Both the position numbers and the translations under genes were made by a program. A model generated the notes under the pieces. That model was given only the letters and a program-made list of their open reading frames with translations. It made no database searches and had not been told where the DNA came from. Positions 7,210-12,450 of a stretch of DNA of 14,536 nucleotides are shown one piece after another. Source of the DNA: Lachnospiraceae bacterium (GTDB lineage Bacteria > Bacillota > Clostridia > Lachnospirales > Lachnospiraceae). Every line of letters starts with the position of its first letter. Positions within the stretch are counted from its first letter, which is position 1. Location of the stretch: contig JAGAAH010000086.1 of assembly GCA_017615375.1 (NCBI GenBank), positions 1-14,536 of the forward strand. Reading direction: 5' to 3'.

Positions 7210-8640
7210 TTAACAATCAAAATACTTAATAAACTCTGCAGGGTTTGGAGTCTCGTTAACTTCACGAGCTTCCTCTCTCTTCATCTTATCCCAGATCTCG
7301 AGTAATCTCTCAGGGAATACTCCGCCTGCGGTTAAGAAGTCGTGATCCTTCTTTAAGCAATCAAGCGCTTCTTCTACAGATGTAGGAAGAGACTGAATCT
7401 TCTTCTTCTCTTTCGCTGAAAGATCAAAGAGGTTGTAGTCATAAGGACCATACTTTCCTTCAGGGTTAATCTTGTTCTTGATACCGTCAAGACCTGCCAT
7501 AAGAATTGCGGAATATGCATAATAAGGGTTACATGTAGCATCACCGTTACGTAACTCGAATCTCTTATGCTCAGGATCCTTTGCATATGCAGGGATTCTT
7601 ACTACGGATGAACGGTTAGCTGTTGCATATCCGATTGTAACAGGTGCCTCAAATCCCGGAACAAGTCTCTTATAAGACTGTGTCGAAGGATTAAGGAATG
7701 CACAAAGTGCACGCGCATGCTTACATAAACCACCGATAAAGTAAAGTGCTGTCTCACTTAATAATGAGTATCCGTTCTTATCATAGAAGATTGGCTTGCC
7801 GTTCTTCTTAAGAAGCATGTGAACGTGAAGTCCGGAACCTGCTTCCTTATAAAGAGGCTTCGGTAAGAATGTAGCGGTCTTGCCTTCCGCAATTGCCTCG
7901 TTCTTAATAAGATACTTGGTAATCATTGTATTATCAGCCATTGTAAGAAGGTCTGCGAGCTCAACCTCGATCTCTACCTGACCCGGGCCACCTACTTCAT
8001 GGTGCTGATACTTAACGTCGATTCCCCAATCCTGCATCATCATGCAGATTCTGGAACGAAGGTTATATGTAATATCATAAGGAAGGTCAAGGTGATATCC
8101 ACCCTGATATGGTGTATGATAAGCAAGGTTCTGCTCATCATCGATACCCATATTCCAATGAGCTTCGTCTGTATCAATGTGGAAATGAGCTTCGTTATGA
8201 TCTACATTAAATGATGCATGATCAAAGATATAGAACTCGAACTCAGGTCCTACAAGCATCTCATCTGCAATACCCGTATCCTTCATATACTGAACTGCTG
8301 CCTTGGCAACGTTTCTCGGATACTGATCGAACGGACGGTTATTGTCCTTCTGATCGATAATCATAACATCTCCTGTCATGGTTACTGTCTTAACTTCCAT
8401 AAATGGATCAAGCTTAGCGGACTCGATATTCGGAACGAATACCATGTCGGAGCTTTCTACAGGAGCAAATCCGTAGCTAGAGCCATCAAATCCGATACCA
8501 TACTTCATAGTATCTTCAGTGAATCTCTCTACCGGAATAGCAAGCTGTCTCCACTTACCGCTGATATCGATCATCTTAAAATCGATCATTCTTACGTCAT
8601 TCTCTTTACAGAATGCGAGTACTTCTTTAACTGTCTTCAT
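7210..8640 (-). CDS. glnA: Glutamine synthetase, type I
   Basis: Makes glutamine from glutamate, ammonia and ATP. It is a cytoplasmic enzyme; GSI proteins form dodecamers. 476 residues. Seen: DGSSYGF (52-58), GPEFEFYIFD (131-140) and HHEVGGPGQVEIE (213-225). Also seen are KPLYKEAGSGLHVHM (261-275), NPSTQSYKRLVPG (317-329), NRSSVVRIP (342-350) and RFELRNGDATCNP (360-372). The length and the insert at about 140-185 resemble the longer GSI-beta class, but the adenylylation motif NLYDLP is NLFDL here (403-407), with Phe at the modified Tyr position. Control by adenylylation is therefore unlikely. The start ATG has AAAGGA upstream. It is flanked by terminator hairpins and probably has its own short transcript. 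Confidence 0.97.
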   Translation of the reverse strand: MKTVKEVLAFCKENDVRMIDFKMIDISGKWRQLAIPVERFTEDTMKYGIGFDGSSYGFAPVESSDMVFVPNIESAKLDPFMEVKTVTMTGDVMIIDQKDNNRPFDQYPRNVAKAAVQYMKDTGIADEMLVGPEFEFYIFDHASFNVDHNEAHFHIDTDEAHWNMGIDDEQNLAYHTPYQGGYHLDLPYDITYNLRSRICMMMQDWGIDVKYQHHEVGGPGQVEIEVELADLLTMADNTMITKYLIKNEAIAEGKTATFLPKPLYKEAGSGLHVHMLLKKNGKPIFYDKNGYSLLSETALYFIGGLCKHARALCAFLNPSTQSYKRLVPGFEAPVTIGYATANRSSVVRIPAYAKDPEHKRFELRNGDATCNPYYAYSAILMAGLDGIKNKINPEGKYGPYDYNLFDLSAKEKKKIQSLPTSVEEALDCLKKDHDFLTAGGVFPERLLEIWDKMKREEAREVNETPNPAEFIKYFDC

Positions 8641-8668
8641 TATATTATCCTTTCATTATCCCCAATAC

Positions 8669-8674
8669 ATTATA
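8669..8674 (-). promoter_or_regulatory. Possible -10 box for glnA
   Basis: A perfect TATAAT on the minus strand gives a leader of about 21 nt before the glnA ATG. No recognisable -35 box lies 16-18 bp upstream (TCCGTA at 17 bp, inside the preceding hairpin), so the promoter would be weak or need an activator. Confidence 0.35.
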
Positions 8675-8686
8675 TTTTCCAGGGGC

Positions 8687-8719
8687 AAAAGTACGGAGGC
8701 ACACAGTGTCTCCGCACTT
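8687..8719 (-). terminator. Terminator-like hairpin after the oxidoreductase operon
   Basis: Minus strand: a 10-bp stem with one G-U pair (8719-8710 with 8698-8689), an 11-nt loop that can itself pair CAC with GTG, and a short run of four U residues. It lies 28 bp after the gamma-subunit stop. The U-tract is short, so some read-through into glnA is possible. Confidence 0.6.
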
Positions 8720-8746
8720 AATAACTTATTTAGTTTAAGTCAATTC

Positions 8747-9304
8747 CTATTTGAACATTTCCTCTGCTGCCTTAGCGCCTTCTGCCAAAGCTTCTTTGTT
8801 AATCGGAATGTATTTTTCCTTAGCTGCACCGAATACCTTCTTGAATGCTTCAAGTAACATATCCTGGTTAACAAGATGTGCCTGGTCATTAACCGCACCA
8901 AGCATTACCATGTTGGCAAGCTGAATCTTGCCAAGTCTCGTAGCGATTGAGTTAACCGGAATCTTGTAATATGTAACATCCGTTCTTGGATTGTCATCCT
9001 CGATAAGGTCGGAGTTCATGAAGATCTTTCCGCCTGCTTCTACTTTATTCTTAAACTTGGTATAAGCAGCACCGTTCATGAATACACCTACGGTTGCATC
9101 GTTATTGATAAGTGGAGAACCGATTCTCTCGTCGGAGATAGTAACGGAACAGTTAGCTTCTCCTCCACGCATCTCAGGTCCGTAAGAAGGGCACCATGTA
9201 ACTTCCTTCTCTTCAAGCATTGCAGCATAAGCCAATAACTGACCCATACTCATAACGCCCTGTCCGCCGAAGCCGGCACAGAAAATACGATCAATCTTGC
9301 TCAT
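8747..9304 (-). CDS. 2-oxoacid:ferredoxin oxidoreductase, gamma subunit
   Basis: Gamma subunit (POR_gamma domain) of a coenzyme-A-dependent 2-oxoacid:ferredoxin oxidoreductase. 185 residues, the family norm. Seen: GFGGQGV near the N-terminus (11-17), SYGPEMRGGEANC (40-52) and a C-terminal LGKIQLANMVMLGA region typical of these subunits. The start ATG is 2 bp after the beta-subunit stop, with AAAGGAGGG inside the end of the beta gene, indicating tight coupling. It is the last gene of the operon. The substrate cannot be set from this subunit. Confidence 0.93.
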   Translation of the reverse strand: MSKIDRIFCAGFGGQGVMSMGQLLAYAAMLEEKEVTWCPSYGPEMRGGEANCSVTISDERIGSPLINNDATVGVFMNGAAYTKFKNKVEAGGKIFMNSDLIEDDNPRTDVTYYKIPVNSIATRLGKIQLANMVMLGAVNDQAHLVNQDMLLEAFKKVFGAAKEKYIPINKEALAEGAKAAEEMFK

Positions 9305-9306
9305 GT

Positions 9307-10056
9307 TTACTGTCCCTCCTTTGTAGTATCTTTCTTAACTCCAAGCGGATAGTAAGGAATCATTTCGTTCTTAACGAACTCTAATGCATCAACAGGTGTC
9401 TTGCCCCAGTTTGTAGGACATGCACAAAGAACTTCTACGAATGAGAAGCCAAGACCTGCCTTCTGTACTTCCAACGCTTTCTTGATTGCTGCCTTAGCCT
9501 TGTTAACTTCTGCAGGGCTACATACTGCAACTCTCTCTACATACTTAGCTCCGTCAAGTGTGGAAATAAGCTCTGCTACACGGATAGGATATCCGTTAAG
9601 GCTTACATCACGACCAAGCTGTGCTGTAGTAGCTTTCATACCCGGTAATGTTGTAGGAGCCATCTGACCACCTGTCATACCGTAAATACCGTTATTAATA
9701 AAGATTGTTGTAATCTTCTCACCACGAGCTGCTGCATGAATAATCTCACACATACCGATGGAAGCTAAGTCTCCGTCACCCTGATATGTAATAACAGTCT
9801 TATCAGGATGTACTCTCTTAACACCTGTAGCTGTAGCCGGAGCACGACCGTGTGCAGCCTGAATTCCATCAAACTCGAAATAATCAAGAGCAAGAACCGC
9901 ACATCCTACAGGGGACATACAGATTGCTTCGTCTAATAAGCCCATCTCTTCAAGGCTCTCTGCAAGGATACGATGAACGATACCATGAGAGCAACCAGGG
10001 CAATAATGTGTCTTAACGTCTGCAAGACCTTTTGAACGCTCAAATACAACTGCCAT
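9307..10056 (-). CDS. 2-oxoacid:ferredoxin oxidoreductase, beta (TPP-binding) subunit
   Basis: Thiamine pyrophosphate-binding catalytic subunit. 249 residues from the ATG at 10056. Seen: HYCPGCSHG with CxxC at 19-22, and the TPP motif GDGD (93-96) followed after about 25 residues by NN (121-122) and GIYGMTGGQ. The open frame extends to 10095, but the ATG at 10056 is preceded by GGGAGGTG at proper spacing, overlaps the alpha-subunit stop by one base (TAATG) and gives the conserved N-terminus. Members of this family act on 2-oxoglutarate, branched-chain 2-oxoacids or indolepyruvate-like acids; the exact substrate is open. Confidence 0.94.
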   Translation of the reverse strand: MAVVFERSKGLADVKTHYCPGCSHGIVHRILAESLEEMGLLDEAICMSPVGCAVLALDYFEFDGIQAAHGRAPATATGVKRVHPDKTVITYQGDGDLASIGMCEIIHAAARGEKITTIFINNGIYGMTGGQMAPTTLPGMKATTAQLGRDVSLNGYPIRVAELISTLDGAKYVERVAVCSPAEVNKAKAAIKKALEVQKAGLGFSFVEVLCACPTNWGKTPVDALEFVKNEMIPYYPLGVKKDTTKEGQ

Positions 10057-11108
10057 TATTTTGCACCTCCCATGACTTTCTTCGCAAACTCGCATACTTC
10101 GTCAACAGTGATAAGTACACCACCTGTATGTCCGAAGAACTCGATCATGCTCTTGTCGCCGCAAGCGATAGCTACATCATCGATCATCTGTCCCATATTA
10201 AGCTCTACGTCCAAGTACTTCTTAATGTTCTTTCTCTGGAAAGCTTCATAAGGGAATGGCCATAAAGTCTGAGGACGTACAAGACCTACCTTGTATCCTT
10301 CAGCTCTTAACTTATCAACTGCTGTACGAACAACACGGCTTGCTGTACCATAGGAAGCGAATGCGTACTCTGCATCCTCCATCATATAGTCTTCGTAACG
10401 TGCTTCATTCTTCTCGATAACTTCATACTTCTTGAAGAGGTCAATGTTATCCTGCTCAAGGTCAGGAGCCTGTAACTTCAAGTTGTAGATTCTGTGCGGC
10501 TTGCCACCGTTAGGACCTGTCAATGCCCATGTCTTAGGCTGTATAGGACGCTCCTTCGGCTTTCTTAACTCTACCGGCTCCATCATCTGTCCGATAAGTC
10601 CGTCTGCAAGGACGATTACAAGCATTCCGTACTGATCTGCAATATCAAATGCTTCCTGAACCATATCTACCAATTCCTGTACATTACCAGGGGCAAGAAC
10701 GATGTTATGATAGTCACCGTTAGAACCACCCTTAACACACATATGGTAGTCCGACTGTGAAGGCTGAATTCCACCAAGACCAGGGCCTCCACGCATCATA
10801 TTTACAATAACAGCCGGCAATTCTGCCTTGCTGATGTATCCAATACCTTCCTGCATAAGTGCAATTCCCGGTGAAGATGATGATGTCATTGCTCTTGCAC
10901 CTGCTGCTGCTGCACCGTATAACATATTAATGGAAGCTACTTCAGATTCACCCTGAACAAAAGCTCCCCCGATTTTTGGTAATTCCTTGGAGAAATACTC
11001 CGGAATTTCGTTCTGTGGTGTAATCGGATAGCCGAAGAAATACTTACAACCGGCCTCGATAGCAGCACGAACGACGGCTTCATTTCCTTTTAATAAAACT
11101 TTCGCCAT
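10056..11108 (-). CDS. vorB: 2-oxoacid:ferredoxin oxidoreductase, alpha subunit (VorB-like)
   Basis: Alpha subunit carrying the pyrimidine-binding domain (about 1-240) and domain II (about 245-345). 350 residues. Seen: GYPITPQNEIPE from residue 26, the Ser-rich TSSSSPGI segment near 75-82, MMRGGPGLGGIQPSQSDY and a C-terminal VRPQTLWPFP. These match proteins named VorB (3-methyl-2-oxobutanoate/branched-chain 2-oxoacid dehydrogenase) and, less closely, KorA (2-oxoglutarate). The substrate name is by family likeness only. It lies 17 bp after the ferredoxin gene with an AAGGAGG site, and its stop overlaps the beta start by one base. Confidence 0.93.
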   Translation of the reverse strand: MAKVLLKGNEAVVRAAIEAGCKYFFGYPITPQNEIPEYFSKELPKIGGAFVQGESEVASINMLYGAAAAGARAMTSSSSPGIALMQEGIGYISKAELPAVIVNMMRGGPGLGGIQPSQSDYHMCVKGGSNGDYHNIVLAPGNVQELVDMVQEAFDIADQYGMLVIVLADGLIGQMMEPVELRKPKERPIQPKTWALTGPNGGKPHRIYNLKLQAPDLEQDNIDLFKKYEVIEKNEARYEDYMMEDAEYAFASYGTASRVVRTAVDKLRAEGYKVGLVRPQTLWPFPYEAFQRKNIKKYLDVELNMGQMIDDVAIACGDKSMIEFFGHTGGVLITVDEVCEFAKKVMGGAK

Positions 11109-11125
11109 AGTAACTATCTACCTCC

Positions 11126-11344
11126 TTAGTCTTCTTTTTCAATCCTGATTGCCACATCCGGGCACATCTTAACGCAACTTGTACATCCGACGCACTCGCC
11201 TTCTGCTACAACACTTGCAGGGAAATATCCTGCGGCATTAGGCTTATCTTTGTTAATTGCCAATACACCCTTCGGGCATACGGAAACGCAAAGTTCGCAA
11301 CCCTTGCAGCGGTCTTCCCTGATAGTTAAATGAAACTTACCCAT
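11126..11344 (-). CDS. 2[4Fe-4S] ferredoxin-type subunit of the oxidoreductase
   Basis: A 72-residue electron-transfer protein, probably the delta subunit that accepts electrons from the TPP subunit. Two cluster motifs are seen: CxxCxxCxxxCP at 13-24 and CxxCxxCxxxCP at 51-62. The frame opens at 11365, but the AAGGAGGAG site ends just before two adjacent ATGs (11347 and 11344). The second has the better spacing and gives the usual N-terminus MGKFHLTI. Its start is 11 bp after the stop of the P-loop gene. The order ferredoxin-alpha-beta-gamma is usual for this enzyme class. Confidence 0.92.
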   Translation of the reverse strand: MGKFHLTIREDRCKGCELCVSVCPKGVLAINKDKPNAAGYFPASVVAEGECVGCTSCVKMCPDVAIRIEKED

Positions 11345-11355
11345 CATTCTCCTCC

Positions 11356-12039
11356 TTACATCCATATAGTTCGCATATTGTAGTTCATAGGGAAAAACTC
11401 CCCACCCACTTTATCTATTAGTGCGCTATATTGCTGCACCTCATCCACCATACAAGTAGTATAGCGAATTGGTATCTTGGTTTTCTCGCTTACTCTTCTA
11501 AGGTAAGCATCGCCCTCTAAGATATCTTCCACACGAGTCTCGTGAATCAAATTGGAATTATTGACAAGACCGGTTATCTTAAATCCCGACATCTGCTCCA
11601 ATAATCTCATCTGATAGATAATCTCGTCTTCATTACCTGTTTCGGGCCTAAAAATATTGACTACCATAAAGAAGTCAACTTCACTCTTATCTATTAAATC
11701 TCCGAATCTTCCGAGAACTTTCGCACCGACTTCACTTCCGCCAAGATCGATTATATAATCATAGCTTTTATCAAGAAACGGCACCGTTATACGGCTTGAC
11801 AGAGCCGGCATATCACAGTTGTCTTCGACAACAGAAGAAGAGATGACCTCAATTCCTGCCTCCTCCATCTCTTTAGTCTTTTCTCTGGAACGAAAATATA
11901 CATTAACGATATCCAGATCCGCTATTGCCGGTCTTTTAACCTTGGCTGCCATCTTGTAGGCGTAATTTACGGCAAATTCCGTCTTGCCGCTACCGTAGTA
12001 ACCCGTTATGATTCTGATTCTTTTATCATCTACTACCAT
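11356..12039 (-). CDS. P-loop NTPase of unknown function, first gene of the oxidoreductase operon
   Basis: A 227-residue cytoplasmic protein. Seen: an N-terminal Walker A GYYGSGKT (13-20), a conserved-looking DLDIVNVYFRSRE (41-53) and a hydrophobic strand ending DLGG (98-101), which could be Walker B. The layout resembles SIMIBI-type P-loop proteins (MinD/Mrp/CobQ-like), although the Walker A lacks the early Lys of the deviant KGGxGKT form. No membrane or DNA-binding segment is seen. Its stop lies 11 bp before the ferredoxin start, so it is co-transcribed with the oxidoreductase. A role in cofactor or Fe-S assembly, or in regulation, is possible but only inferred. The start ATG lacks a strong ribosome site (AAAAGGT). 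Confidence 0.88.
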   Translation of the reverse strand: MVVDDKRIRIITGYYGSGKTEFAVNYAYKMAAKVKRPAIADLDIVNVYFRSREKTKEMEEAGIEVISSSVVEDNCDMPALSSRITVPFLDKSYDYIIDLGGSEVGAKVLGRFGDLIDKSEVDFFMVVNIFRPETGNEDEIIYQMRLLEQMSGFKITGLVNNSNLIHETRVEDILEGDAYLRRVSEKTKIPIRYTTCMVDEVQQYSALIDKVGGEFFPMNYNMRTIWM

Positions 12040-12046
12040 ACCTTTT

Positions 12047-12076
12047 AACTTACTCCGAAATGGTGCACTTTGTCAA
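12047..12076 (-). promoter_or_regulatory. Possible promoter of the oxidoreductase operon
   Basis: Minus strand: a perfect TTGACA (12076-12071), an 18-bp spacer and a weak -10 TAAGTT (12052-12047). Transcription would start almost at the ATG of the P-loop gene (12039), giving a nearly leaderless message, in line with that gene's weak ribosome site. The -35 box sits in a small dyad TTTGT-TG-ACAAA. The -10 match is poor, so this is tentative. Confidence 0.4.
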
Positions 12077-12170
12077 CAAATCTTTAAGATTTCTTTGTTT
12101 TTTTAATCAAACCTACCAAAAAGTGCTTTCGTTTCTTGTGTAAAAACATATTTCTTTCACATTTTTTACC

Positions 12171-12198
12171 TTGAATGTACACTTTTAACGTGTATTAT
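12171..12198 (+). promoter_or_regulatory. Plus-strand promoter for a structured intergenic RNA
   Basis: TTGAAT (12171-12176), a 16-bp spacer and TATTAT (12193-12198); a reading with an 18-bp spacer and TTATAA is also possible. Both boxes are close to the sigma-A consensus. Transcription would start near 12205 and run into the hairpins and terminator at 12206-12322, or on into the kinase gene. Confidence 0.5.
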
Positions 12199-12204
12199 AA
12201 CCCT

Positions 12205-12322
12205 TGTATCGGAAAGATACTAACTTCCGAAACTAGTCTGTTCCCCCAAGGAACAGATTTTCCCTATCCCTTTTAAACTTTCTCATTCAAAAAAACTCAC
12301 GGTCCCCTCCGTGAGTTTTTTT
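12205..12322 (+). ncRNA. Candidate structured small RNA or riboregulatory leader upstream of the kinase gene
   Basis: A stretch of about 118 nt between a plus-strand promoter and a perfect terminator. Seen: hairpin 1 GTATC-GGAAA-GATAC (12206-12220); hairpin 2 with an 8-bp stem TCTGTTCC/GGAACAGA and loop CCCAA (12237-12257); then the terminator stem. The loop of hairpin 1 (GGAA) is complementary to UUCC at 12225-12228, so an H-type pseudoknot or an alternative CGGAA/TTCCG hairpin can form. It matches no RNA class I recognise: not tmRNA, SRP RNA, 6S RNA or a common riboswitch. It could be a free small RNA or the attenuating leader of the kinase gene. No open frame of note is inside it. Confidence 0.45.
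12289..12322 (+). terminator. Perfect bidirectional intrinsic terminator
   Basis: A7-CTCACGG, 6-nt loop TCCCCT, CCGTGAG-T7: a 14-bp perfect stem with a U-tract in either direction. It lies between two genes that point away from each other, where no 3' end is expected, so it must end a transcript begun inside this gap or act as an attenuator. Confidence 0.9.
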
Positions 12323-12363
12323 GTTATGTGTATATCTCACGTTGCTCTCGGTTCCGATACACA

Positions 12364-12387
12364 TTTCACATTTTTTTCACATTTTTT
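12364..12387 (+). promoter_or_regulatory. TTCACA direct repeats upstream of the kinase gene
   Basis: TTTCACATTTTTT occurs twice with an 11-bp period (12364 and 12375), and a third copy lies at 12155-12167 just before the small-RNA promoter. Repeats one helical turn apart are typical of OmpR/PhoB-type response regulators; TTCACA fits the TT(A/C/T)ACA of the Bacillus PhoP box. A -10-like TAAAAT follows at 12413-12418 without a good -35, as at activator-dependent promoters. The rest of 12323-12450 shows only the kinase ribosome site. Confidence 0.35.
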
Positions 12388-12450
12388 CCACCCCTTATTT
12401 ATTATGAGAAGTTAAAATATATCGTGTATCGACTTCTTTTCGGAGGGCAT

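Noticed and set aside
10057..10095. Longer beta-subunit start at 10095
   Set aside because: It lies inside the alpha-subunit gene without the good ribosome site that precedes the ATG at 10056, and it adds non-conserved residues.
11345..11365. Longer ferredoxin start at 11365
   Set aside because: It overlaps the end of the P-loop gene and its own ribosome site; the ATGs after GGAGG fit better.
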